A stretch of DNA of 64,000 nucleotides from Whalleya microplaca (taxonomy: Eukaryota > Ascomycota > Sordariomycetes > Xylariales > Xylariaceae): the NCBI GenBank assembly GCA_022497155.1, contig MU385741.1:186001-250000 (forward strand). The letters run 5' to 3'. The notes below the pieces were generated by a model. The model did no database searches, was not told the DNA's origin, and saw only the letters and a list, made by a program, of their open reading frames with translations. Each line of letters opens with the position of its first letter. Within the stretch, counting starts at the first letter, position 1. This document shows positions 26,024 through 35,582 of this stretch, piece after piece. Position numbers and translations under genes: made by a program.

Positions 26024-26851
26024 ATGCCTGGTGTCCGTAAGTCATCACCCCTCCTCACTGCCTCCCCACTGTTGCCCATGAAATGCCTCCATCGCAACGT
26101 ATATGAGAACTAGTCATCTTGCCATCGTGGAATTTTGACCTGGCATCATCTATCGTTCGGAATCCTTGATGGGCTCGAGTAACAGGATTACCCCGCTCGT
26201 CCCAATTAGGTAGCCTTGATCTGATCCGCTAATGCATCATCTTAGCGTTAGGAGCTCTCGATAACTTTCGAGCGAAGCTGAAGGGTGTCTTCGGCAAGAA
26301 GAAGAAGGAGAAGAAGGGCGAGGAGGCGAAGCCTGCTGACCCCAAGGCCGACGCTGCTGCTGCCGCTCCTGCAGCTGCCGAAGCCCCCAAGACCGAAGCT
26401 GCTCCCGCCGGTATGTTCTTACCACCAAAATATGATGGCCTAATCACATGATAGGTAGATGTGTGACCCCATCAGTGCTAACTCATGAATACAGCTGCTC
26501 CCGCTGAGGCCAGCAAGACTGAGGAGGCCGCCCCCGCCACCGCCGCAACCCCCGCTGGTAAGTCGAACTCGACCCCGCCATCTCCCGTATTCAACATGTG
26601 TATATGAAAGTCCCTAAGAGCTCCTCATGGGACACTTCACGGCCTTCTCACATGGCCTATTATCACCTAAGACCTAGTCTTGCGCGTATAGCACTCGCTA
26701 ACTTTTCGCGAACTTAGCTCCCGCAGCTGCCGAGGCTCCCAAGGCCGAGACACCTGCCGAGCCTGCCGCCCCTGCCGCTGCACCCGCCGCTGCCGAGGCT
26801 AAGCCTGCGGAGGAGGCCAAGAAGGAGGAAAAGCCGGCTGCTGCTGCTTAA
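26024..26851 (+). CDS. Small Ala/Pro/Lys/Glu-rich protein
   Basis: Four exons were rebuilt from splice signals: 26024-26036, 26252-26410, 26495-26557 and 26718-26851. Donors are GTAAGT, GTATGT and GTAAGT, and all introns are phase 1. The product is 122 aa. After a short start (MPGVR) comes ALDNFRAKLKGVFGKKKK, an amphipathic basic helix, then low-complexity Ala/Pro/Glu/Lys sequence to the end (EEKPAAAA type). The first coding exon is only 13 nt, so the frame is invisible without splicing. The acceptor of exon 2 could lie 6 nt upstream, adding two residues. Codons are strongly C/G-ending, as in well-expressed fungal genes. Similar small proteins are common and uncharacterised in moulds. Membrane or nucleic-acid contact by the basic helix is speculation. 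Confidence 0.82.
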
Positions 26852-28585
26852 ATCAAACACTCTGCGCCTTTGGTCTGCTTTCGCGATCCCGATATTGGAC
26901 GACAGACTGGGTAGTGTGGTTGGACACCAGACCGAATCCCTTTGGCATGGTTTGGTGATAATCTTGTTGTCGCGGGCTGGTTTTTTCTCGGAGGATATTC
27001 CCACAGAGTTTGCGGTTTGAAGATACCCTTTGAGGAAATAATGGAATTGTTATTGATCTGAACTAAATTCTTTATCGTTATCGCGATACGGTTTGAAATC
27101 CGTATCTACATGTGACCTGAAGCCTTCCCGCACTACTGATGCACGGTCCTCTTTGAACCAGTGTTTTGCCGGTGTTCTGCCGGTGTTCTCCTGGAGACTT
27201 CTCTTTCCAGCCCCCCTGGTTTCGGGATAGAGCTGGAGATATGTCTAGTACGCTACTACTTGTCTCGGTCACACGTGTGTCGTGATAGCTGCTTTTCGCG
27301 AAAGCATTCACTGGGAATAAAGAGCAGCTATTCGGCAATATGGCCTCCTATGAAGCCTTACGCAGAGCGACGAGAACAAAGACTGGTTCCTTGGGCTACC
27401 AACAGGGCTATGGGAGCAAATTTGCCTAATTGGAGAAATATCTAACACATCCGAGGTAGGCAACGATTATCTAGATTCTACTGTTGGCCGAACGCCTAGT
27501 GGGCGGACCTCCTAATCAACTACAGACTACGAGGTGTTTTGTGCATATACCTAGTCGGGGCTAGCTGGTATCGCAACAAGCTAAGGACGGCAACAGGGAG
27601 TAGGGCGCAATGCTAGGGAAGCTCGAGAGCCTCAGCATGCTGAACGGCCACGAACGAGTCGAGAAGCTCATAAGGCCTGTGGGAATCGGAATGATGCTTG
27701 TGGCCTCTGATGCCGCCGCATTTGAGTTCTGTTAGGAAATGCATGCCGAGATGGCTCGCCGGATATCGACGTAGTCGAACCTCCACTTATTACTATTGAG
27801 ATTCCCGAGCCTATTGTCTACGAGAGTATCTGATAATATGCTGGCTAGGATGGAAACTAGTAGTTTCATCATTACTGGATGATGCTAGTGATCCGCTACG
27901 GAGTAACGGTAATAGCTTGCGTCAGAGAGAAATTTACTACATTGTCCTTGGTATGGAGGATATCTGCCGCGGCTTTCACGTTGGTACGGCGATGATGATC
28001 GTGGTTATGGGAATAATGGCTGCTATACATAATCATGAGCAGCTAGTTGAATGCTATGAAATTCGACGTAGCGAGCCTGGGTCTAAGGTCCAAACGGGTT
28101 TCGAAACGGACTTGGATTTTAGCAAAGGTGTAGCAATACGACTAGAACACAGGAAGGTTGAGCATCTAGCACTGATACGGCGATATAACTGCCTAATAAT
28201 GGTGAACGAGGAGTTATCAACGTCTATTTGCAACTACATGCTGAGATATCTATGCTGCTATGCTGCAGGGGAGGTATGGCATCTATCAGTGCTGTTAGAC
28301 TCTATCATCCGGGGTCGACAACATCGTCCGGTGTGAAGTTCCTATATCAGACCGATCGTGTAACGCAGCAATTCTCGTATCTAGTTATGGTCATGCTAGG
28401 CAAACTACCAATGCGCTCGGGTTGGTGGTGCTTCATGGCGATGTCCCTACGCAGCTGTGTAGGGGCCTTCGGATATGCCCAAAAGGACCATGGTCGTAGT
28501 GAAGCATGAGCTACCTGGGTCTGATGACCACCGGATAGGTAGACGTTGATTTATCCCGCCGAACTAAAGCCACGGCAGTCCTGCT
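26852..28585. other. Convergent 3' region with decayed coding-like sequence
   Basis: The 3' ends of the flanking genes face each other across 1.7 kb. Bases 27610-27732 read as 41 protein-like codons from an ATG before a TAG. A second protein-like stretch (VEPPLITIEIPEPIVYE) lies at about 27772-27825 in another frame before TGA. Open frames to 28509 on the plus strand start with TTG. This could be an old, broken gene; the family is not recognised. Confidence 0.35.
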
Positions 28586-30034
28586 TCACCCACTGGGCCT
28601 GTCACTAGTTTTGGCCCAGGGGGCTCTGCCGGTAGGTAACGAGGTGCCTGCAGAGTTGGCTTGAGGTTGAGATGGTCTCGGTACGGGATGCCCCGGCCCC
28701 CATGGTGCTCGGGAGTACGGGATACCTGGTCCGGTAGAAGGCATGCTTGTCGCTTGCGACCATGGCGCACCTGTGCCAGCGCCAGATGGCGGTGGCATGG
28801 ATGTAGAGTTGACGGGTTGACTCGAAATGTGCACTGATTGTTGGGATCCTGTCGCATTAGGATCTTGATCCCAAGAAAATAGCGAGCCAAAAGGGAAGTG
28901 TTGGACGACGGGGAACTTGGAGAGGACTTCGGCGTTAAACATTTTGATCATGCCCTGTTCGGTGATTAGTTGGGAAGAAACAGAGGGATTCAACCATCAC
29001 CTTTGGCATACCTTGTTGATTTTGCCCCAGCCATCTTTCACACCAGATATATCGAATAATATAGGACTGTGCTCCCAGAAAGGTCCCTTCTTAACGTCGT
29101 TGATGAAACCTACGGCCGAGAAGTACATATTTCTCTTCCTCTCCTGGTCAACATACTCAGCCTTGACGACCTGTCCGGGTTTGGGTGCACGAAAGAGTGA
29201 CCCTTCTACAGGCATAGTCTCTGAGTCCGTGATGGCACGGCTTAGTTGTGCCGAGCCGTAGATGTATGGTTGAAATGAGTGGTCATCAAGACCCCATACC
29301 CCATGAGATCCGGCAGGCTCGAGCGTATAGGTCAAGATGAGACGGCGCACGACACGGAGATAAGGTTCGAAGACTCCAAGAATAATGCTGCGCTCGATCT
29401 CGCCGTCTGGCTTGCCATCTTTGAAGGCACCAAGCTTCCACAGACAGCCGAGGAACGCCAGGAAGCTCAACTCATGCCCAGTGCCATAGTCGAGTCTCTG
29501 CGCACTTCCGAAAGCTCCGAGGAGATATGCCGTAACTTCATCCATAGCGGTACCGTCTCCTTTGTTACCAAAGTTAAGTACAGAGTCAGGCAGGTACTCT
29601 CGCAAGAGATCCGGGACTCTCTGCTCTGATAGCTGGTACCAGTTGCGAAAACTGACATTTCCAAAGCGTCTCGGGCCTTGGTCAGGCGGGGCCTCGTCAA
29701 TATAAGATTCTATCTTTGCTAGCATCTCCTGGAGCTTCCGCACAGACTCGACGGGCCGAGTCTCATACTCCGAGCCTATCTGAAAGGTCTGGATTTTGTC
29801 CTTGCCGTCCTCGCCCGTCGACTTTCGAGGGCACATGGCCCGGTTCAACTGCATGATAAATACACCAATATCTCGGTAAGCCTTTGACGTCAGAAATTGG
29901 GCGACATCTGGCCCATCGTTGATTTGTTTGACGGGCTTGATGAAAGTATGCGGTGCTGACGGATCCAACGTTTCCAGAACGGGAAAGGGGCTGCTGCCCG
30001 TTTGAGGCTGCTCTTGGTGCTTCGAGTTATCCAT
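28586..30034 (-). CDS. rrd1: Serine/threonine-protein phosphatase 2A activator (PTPA/RRD1 family)
   Basis: Two exons, 30034-29012 and 28954-28586, with a 57-nt phase-0 intron (GTATGC...AACAG). Product 463 aa. The PTPA fold spans about residues 28-365. It begins with [20 protein letters not shown] and continues through the LNRAMCPRK helix and the [16 protein letters not shown] block, the most conserved part of the family, which contacts ATP and PP2A. It ends with the [20 protein letters not shown] helix supplied by exon 2. The C-terminal 90 residues are Pro/Gly/Ser-rich and probably disordered. PTPAs are peptidyl-prolyl isomerases that activate PP2A-type phosphatases in cytosol and nucleus. 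The long Pro-rich tail fits RRD1 better than RRD2, but the paralogue call is less sure than the family. It is divergent from the next gene across 444 bp. Confidence 0.95.
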
Positions 30035-30478
30035 ATCTACTAGAATCCGATTGTAATTTCAGCCTTAGGCTAGCACGTAAAGAACACCTGAAAATTCGCA
30101 TCGAAAAACAAGACTGATGTGTTCGGAGCTTCTAGTACCTAGGTATTTGACGACCTGAACATGAAATCGCTTATGGAATGGTTTCTGAAACACGGATTGG
30201 CACTTATGGATGATGTATGTATGTAGATGGTATTCCGTACCTAAAGGCGGTTGACAACCTTGGAACTTACAACCTTACAACGCGCACCCCCACCTTCTTT
30301 CTCTCACTCCAGCTTCATCATCCCCACAGCTCTCCCCACTAGCCGTGGATCTGTTAGGCTCACGCCAGTGAAACCTTACTTACAGACCCTAGCACGAGGT
30401 GCCCTGGGGTGCCAAGCCGCCAAGCCGCCAAGCCAGCAAGCGCACCCCAGCTCCAAGCCACAGCAGGTCCGAGCCACA
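30035..30478. promoter_or_regulatory. Shared divergent promoter/leader region
   Basis: 444 bp between rrd1 (minus) and the acidic coiled-coil protein (plus). Bases about 30410-30440 carry an imperfect GCCAAGCC repeat. A short upstream frame starting at the ATG at 30539 and ending TAG at 30633 overlaps the beginning of the downstream gene in another frame. No defined factor site is claimed. Confidence 0.4.
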
Positions 30479-33073
30479 ATGTCCTTCCAATTCTTTTCCG
30501 AGTTCCCTCGTCCAGGCCTTGGGATCGTCAGTCGTTGTGATGGCCCAATACACACCCGACAAACAACGTCAAAATCCGTTACAAATGGCCGTTCACAGCT
30601 CTGTCACCCCAATACCGGCCCCAAGCAACGAATAGCCCTCTCCAAATCGCGAATTGGATTGAACGACACCGCTTCTTCGCCGTTTGTCTCATCTAATACC
30701 GGCACGATGGTAGCAGCCACTCGAAATGGAGCTAAAGCTCAAGCTCAAGCTCGAACTCAATTCCCAGCCAGCCGTCCAACCCAAGACCACGATTCCGATA
30801 ACGGGAGCTCCGACGAGTCCGACGACGGCATCCCTAACGTCTCTCCACCGAAGCCCAAGTATGATCCGAGCCTGCGTTCTTTAGACCAACGCCGAGCTCG
30901 AAAGCGGTCTCTCAGCAATGACGGACCGACACACATTGCCCAGCTGAAGAGACAGAAGCTCTCTAACCATGCGACTAATCACTACGACTTCGGCTTATAC
31001 CCGACCCCCGTGTCGTCGCTTCCCGCGCAGCCGTCGGCGGAGGAAGTATATTCGCATAGAAGCGTAAGCTCAAGTGCCGAGAATGAGGTGCCCCCGGGCT
31101 TGTTGCAAATGGTGAACGCCACACTACAACACCACCAGCCCATAGAATCTCAGGAGCGCCCAGACTCGCCGGGCCAACAACTGCTAAGCGAGGGCATATT
31201 GCAAGACGAAGACCACGATGAGGTTCAGGTCGATGGTGAGAATGGAGAGCAAGAGGCAGAGTCGAACAGCCCGGAACATGCCACTGCTGGATCTGATGAG
31301 TATGTTCCCGATGAAGAGGAAGAAGAACACGAAGAAGACCAGGAAGCCGTCGCTGAAGATGACGACGCAAACGACGCAAATGAAGTCGATAATATTATGG
31401 TAGCGGCTGGACGAGACGAAGATCGACATACGCCCAGCAACTATGAAATACAACACCAGCTAGAGACTCCCTTATACTATGGTAATAATGCGGATGCAGG
31501 CCAAGAGAAAGATGACGGTACTCAACAAAATATCTGGGACGTTCCTGTCTCACCATCCCGCCAACCATTGCCTGAGCAACCTGCCTTCACAGGTGATTTA
31601 GAAGGCCTGCCTTCGCCTCAATCCCATATAGAGGTGCATATTCCGCAACGGGGTCCCAGAGCGGACACGTCTTCCGAAGTAAATCAAACCGGAAACGCTG
31701 AAGTAGTACCGCGTAGATCGCGGGCTAAGGACCAAGCTAGGTTATCATCGGAGCCTATTGACGGGTATGATTCGGACAATGGGAGCAGGTCTGATGTTGA
31801 CTTGTCAGCTAAAGAGAGCTTTGCTCAGGACGTGGAAAACTTTCGAGCCCGACATGTTGGACGTGATAGGAACGGTGATGCTGTTGAAGGCCCTCCCGAA
31901 GATGATGACGTCGCCATACACCTTCCGCCCACGCATCTTAAAAAATGTCTCGATGAGATGAAAATGCTTGCCTGGTCTGGAATCAAGGGTGACTGGCAAA
32001 CCCGGTCTTTCAACTTCGCTCCTCCAAGTACTACTCCTGGCCGGGCTCTTTATTCGGTTCTGGTGAAGCTCGAGAGGCTATACATGGAGGCCCCCAAAGC
32101 TCCCCACCTCATCAAGCAGAACAGGTTCCTGAATGAGTATAGCGATATTCTCAGCCACTACTTTTCACAAATTAAGTTGGTGATTAATTACATCGCAACA
32201 AAACGGCTTAAAACACGGGGACGGAATAAGTCAAGCATAAACAACGACCGACAGAAACGTAGAGAAGTAACCCAAGACCTTGCCTGGATTATCATTCCTA
32301 TGCTATTTCGTGTTCTAGCGTCGGCGTGGTGCTTAGGGGGTGACAATTGGCGACGAACTTCGTTCACACGTTTTACGGCCGAGCTCCTTACAAGGGCAAT
32401 TAGCTGGATCGAGCGGTTATATCGTCTACTGATCACAGAGCTGGAGAAAAAACGCAAGAATCAAACGAAGAAATCCCTACAGGAGAATGAAAAACGCAAG
32501 AAGCTCATGGAACCCCTGAAAAGTCTGATTCAAGACTTAGAATCTGCCCCCGACGAGCTTGAAAGGGAGGAATGCCTCCGGCAGTTGAAATTGGAGGAGC
32601 GCGAACGAAGCCTGAAGCGACAAGAGGAAATCAAAGCCCAATGGAAGCAAGAGGAACAGGCGCGTTTGACAGCTATCAAGGAGCGGAAGTGGAGGTCATT
32701 GCTGTCCCTCCGAGGTTATCGCGTGCCACGGGCAGAATCATCAATACCGTCTTCTCCCGCGCGGGCATCGCCAGCACTACCACCCCCGGCAACGCCGTCA
32801 TCGTCGTCGCCTCCTCGTCCTCGGACCGTTTCACAGTGGTCTCTGGAGGAGCAGACGTTCCTCTTCAAACGCGTCCAAGAGTCGTACCCCAAACTGCCGC
32901 ACCTCGATGGTCTTCGCTGGGAGCTTAACAAGACCCTCGAAGATACGGAGGCCATGGCGGAGGAACTCTTGGGGTTGATGCTTGAGGCCGTAGAGCCGGA
33001 ACAGGCACCCGCAGATAGGGCGGCGCGTATTCAGGAAATCATGCAGGATTACAGGAGTCATTACAACCATTGA
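30479..33073 (+). CDS. Acidic coiled-coil protein with C-terminal Myb/SANT-like segment
   Basis: This is a single long frame without visible introns, 864 aa from the ATG at 30479, whose context CACAATGTC matches the fungal start consensus. A start at 30707 (788 aa) is also possible, because the first 76 residues look like translated leader. The N-terminal half is disordered, with Ser/Asp/Glu clusters, basic patches (RRARKRS) and a long acidic run near 350-385. Residues about 475-660 form an ordered, helical block (HLPPTHLKKCLDEMKMLAW onwards). Residues 655-745 are a charged coiled coil of Lys/Glu/Arg. Near 782-830, QWSLEEQTFLFKRV resembles the first helix of a Myb/SANT domain. The composition fits a nuclear chromatin or transcription protein, but this is inference and no family name is recognised. 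The last codons and stop lie inside a 72-bp tandem duplication. Confidence 0.82.
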   Translation: MSFQFFSEFPRPGLGIVSRCDGPIHTRQTTSKSVTNGRSQLCHPNTGPKQRIALSKSRIGLNDTASSPFVSSNTGTMVAATRNGAKAQAQARTQFPASRPTQDHDSDNGSSDESDDGIPNVSPPKPKYDPSLRSLDQRRARKRSLSNDGPTHIAQLKRQKLSNHATNHYDFGLYPTPVSSLPAQPSAEEVYSHRSVSSSAENEVPPGLLQMVNATLQHHQPIESQERPDSPGQQLLSEGILQDEDHDEVQVDGENGEQEAESNSPEHATAGSDEYVPDEEEEEHEEDQEAVAEDDDANDANEVDNIMVAAGRDEDRHTPSNYEIQHQLETPLYYGNNADAGQEKDDGTQQNIWDVPVSPSRQPLPEQPAFTGDLEGLPSPQSHIEVHIPQRGPRADTSSEVNQTGNAEVVPRRSRAKDQARLSSEPIDGYDSDNGSRSDVDLSAKESFAQDVENFRARHVGRDRNGDAVEGPPEDDDVAIHLPPTHLKKCLDEMKMLAWSGIKGDWQTRSFNFAPPSTTPGRALYSVLVKLERLYMEAPKAPHLIKQNRFLNEYSDILSHYFSQIKLVINYIATKRLKTRGRNKSSINNDRQKRREVTQDLAWIIIPMLFRVLASAWCLGGDNWRRTSFTRFTAELLTRAISWIERLYRLLITELEKKRKNQTKKSLQENEKRKKLMEPLKSLIQDLESAPDELEREECLRQLKLEERERSLKRQEEIKAQWKQEEQARLTAIKERKWRSLLSLRGYRVPRAESSIPSSPARASPALPPPATPSSSSPPRPRTVSQWSLEEQTFLFKRVQESYPKLPHLDGLRWELNKTLEDTEAMAEELLGLMLEAVEPEQAPADRAARIQEIMQDYRSHYNH

Positions 33074-33186
33074 AATTGAATAAAAAGTTGGCGGTGGAAT
33101 TGGTGTAGTTTGAAGCAGGATTACAGGCGTCATTACAACCGTTGAAGTTGAATAAAAAGTTGGCGGTGGAATTGGTGTGGTTTGAA
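33043..33186 (+). repeat. 72-bp tandem duplication over stop codon and 3' UTR
   Basis: Copy 1 is 33043-33114 and copy 2 is 33115-33186, head to tail, with four mismatches. Copy 1 encodes the last nine residues of the upstream protein, the TGA stop and 3' UTR. Copy 2 contains the same codons in frame (the period is 24 codons), including a second TGA. Three of the four differences are A in copy 1 against G in copy 2. Confidence 0.9.
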
Positions 33187-35109
33187 TTGCATTTAGATAC
33201 CCCTTTGATTCAATGACGAGAGTCTATTCTAGCATCAACTTTGTGGTTCAATATTCAAGATAGTACTTGCAGTCAAGTTGGCATTTACATCCAAACTGTT
33301 ATTCACAGTGAATATTCTATGATACGTTACTTGAGGTGTGATCGATTGAATATTTTCCTCCGACTGCTTTTCTACGGTCCTTCTGCTGGTCAGGACTCTC
33401 ATGTCTTTACTTTTCCTGGCAATACCTTCCGTAAGCAGGTTCATGTATGCAGGTCTCTGAGCGCTGTCTGAAACATAAGGCCCAACGGCAGGCTGCCACA
33501 TCAGCAGCATCGCACCTAAGCTATATGTATGCACCGCCGTTGCAAGGTACATTTTTCGCCTGCACATCTTTCAGGCTATTTGGGCCACAGTTCGTCTGGG
33601 ATCTTCGGGGGGCCCCCTATCGCACATCCATCGGTGGGTTTTGTAAGGTCTTGCTTCCACCATTGCTTGCAGGAGGCGAACCTCACTACTGCATCTCGTG
33701 CATGGTGGTGCCCGGAAATGGAGGATTAACACGGGCTCAGAGGGCATCGGGTGTCGGGGGTGGAATTGGGAATTGGAGCTCCCCCGCAATGGGCCGTTGG
33801 AAGGCTTGCCTATCAGGCGGTCTGATATCATTTCATTTGCCCTCTGCAGAGGTGTTTCATGATACCTTAGGTATTGATCCATCGTTCTTGAATCGAAATC
33901 TAGGTAGATAGGGTGAGTTGCATTAGTTAATGATCGAGTACATATGTATGTATATAGAGCTCCACGCTGCGTGTCATCGTTAGTTGCCTTTGGAGCTGTT
34001 TTGAGAATTATACATATGCGTAACCTAGATGGCTCAGAATTGGGCCTACTAGGTAGCTACTATAATGGCATGCGATGTTTTATAGTCTCGGCATGCCTGA
34101 CATGAACTACCTAGTAGGATTTAGAGTAAACTATTATTATAGTAGAACGGCATTAACTTTTGCTTGATACATAGATCGATCCGCTGAAACACCAGGGACG
34201 TGGCTCGTGAGTTCATAAAGTCTCACTTATTACACGGGATAATAAACAACGTTAAGAGGTCTCGCAACCTTATTTCCCCTCCAAAACGTCGCACCGTTAT
34301 CACATCCGACAGCCGAGGCCGGGAGACACGGAAGAGCGTCATCGCATGACTCTTGACTCTTGTGTGTCCAGGCGGCTGCCACGTAGTGCATACCTATATG
34401 TAGGTATGTAGGTATGCTCATATCTCATATGAACAGGTAACAGTATGTAAGTGTGTATGTATGTATTATGTAGAAAGTTGTTGAGAGCTCATTTCATACT
34501 TTTTTGTGTTTGCCCTGTGAGCTCCTTTGTCAGGTACTGTATGTATGTACGTACATAGCTGGGAAGCTCCTTATTATTACCTAACATAGGCGGTTTGTTC
34601 GATTAATTCGTTCTGTTAGTGCAGTCTAATCTATCGTTTACGCGCTATCGGTACTAGCATGCTACCTCCAACGTAGCAGCCCGACCAATTGTCAACTAAA
34701 GTCAACCAACAACCCAGCCAATGCCAAGCCCCCAATGCCCAGGACCCGCCAAGGTGCCTATCCACATGCAGTTAAACCCTTGGGTGGGACCCCTGCGCTA
34801 GGTCACATCGAGTGATCACCTCCAAGGAGGTTCCCTGTTTAGGCTTAGCGCCAGTGCTCAGGAGACGCAAAGCCGGTAATAATTGTGGCCTTCACCATTT
34901 GATTAAGCCTCTGTTTTCTTCCCTCTCCCTCAGTCAGTCCCTCTACAAAGTTGTTACGACTCATCACTCCGAGCAGTGACCTGTTTCTGATCCTTTCCCT
35001 TCACGATCCCGACCTCTTGAGACATTTATCACGAAGGAGGTCTTGTGGGAGGCGAATTGTCATTCTCCCTACTCCGTAACTGTGTATGTACTGAGTTGTA
35101 TCCGTTGAG

Positions 35110-35128
35110 TCTCTCTCTCTCTCTCTCT
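35110..35128. repeat. (TC)n microsatellite in promoter
   Basis: About nine TC units, 455 bp upstream of the coiled-coil gene start. Pyrimidine tracts of this kind are common near fungal transcription starts. Confidence 0.8.
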
Positions 35129-35520
35129 TGTATTCCGTGTTATCTGCTTTAATTGTTCGCTTCCTTCTCAATACGACTTTACATACGGTTGCTTATTGAA
35201 CGCGGAGAAAAAACAGGAGCCAGCAACCAAGACAGGTCTGTTATTAACTGCCCAATTATATCCACCATCACGCTGAGCCCCCCGCCCCTTTGTGACGTGT
35301 CGGCAGTCTGGCAGTCTAGATCATATACGCAGTTAGGGAGCTGTTCGTGCTAGTTTCGCGTCCCTTTCTGGTCAATCCGGATAGATACTCATCTCATACT
35401 CCCCTCCTTCAATATCATAGCCATTGATTGCGATCTCATCATCCATTTCAATAGCTGACAGCTCGCCGTTGTGCAGTGCCATTGAGACTCGTCGCCACAA
35501 CTTCTGACTGACAACGTTAC

Positions 35521-35550
35521 GATACGACACGACACGACACGCTACGATAC
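35521..35550 (+). repeat. Pentamer array in the 5' leader
   Basis: Six head-to-tail pentamers (GATAC, three GACAC, GCTAC, GATAC) fill 30 bp that end 32 bp before the ATG at 35583. It is probably in the transcribed leader, and copy number may vary between strains. Confidence 0.75.
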
Positions 35551-35582
35551 GTTTGGCAACGTAATCCCGAATAGACGAAATC

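Larger units (their letters stand above)
33187..35582. other. Intergenic and long 5' leader of the coiled-coil gene
   Basis: No gene is supported: the 154-aa frame at 33447-33911 starts mid-sequence and has no protein character. Several GTATGTATGTA/TAGGTA microsatellite-like tracts occur near 34385-34560. The last 600 bases before 35583 are C/T-rich with a (TC)n run and a GACAC array, typical of a strong fungal promoter and leader. Confidence 0.5.

Noticed and set aside
30251..30478. N-terminal extension of the acidic coiled-coil protein from 30251
   Set aside because: The upstream frame starts with TTG, and the peptide looks like translated leader; the first ATG is at 30479.
33447..33911. 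154-aa open frame on the plus strand
   Set aside because: No recognisable motif, no splice partners, overlapping open frames on both strands; probably chance.
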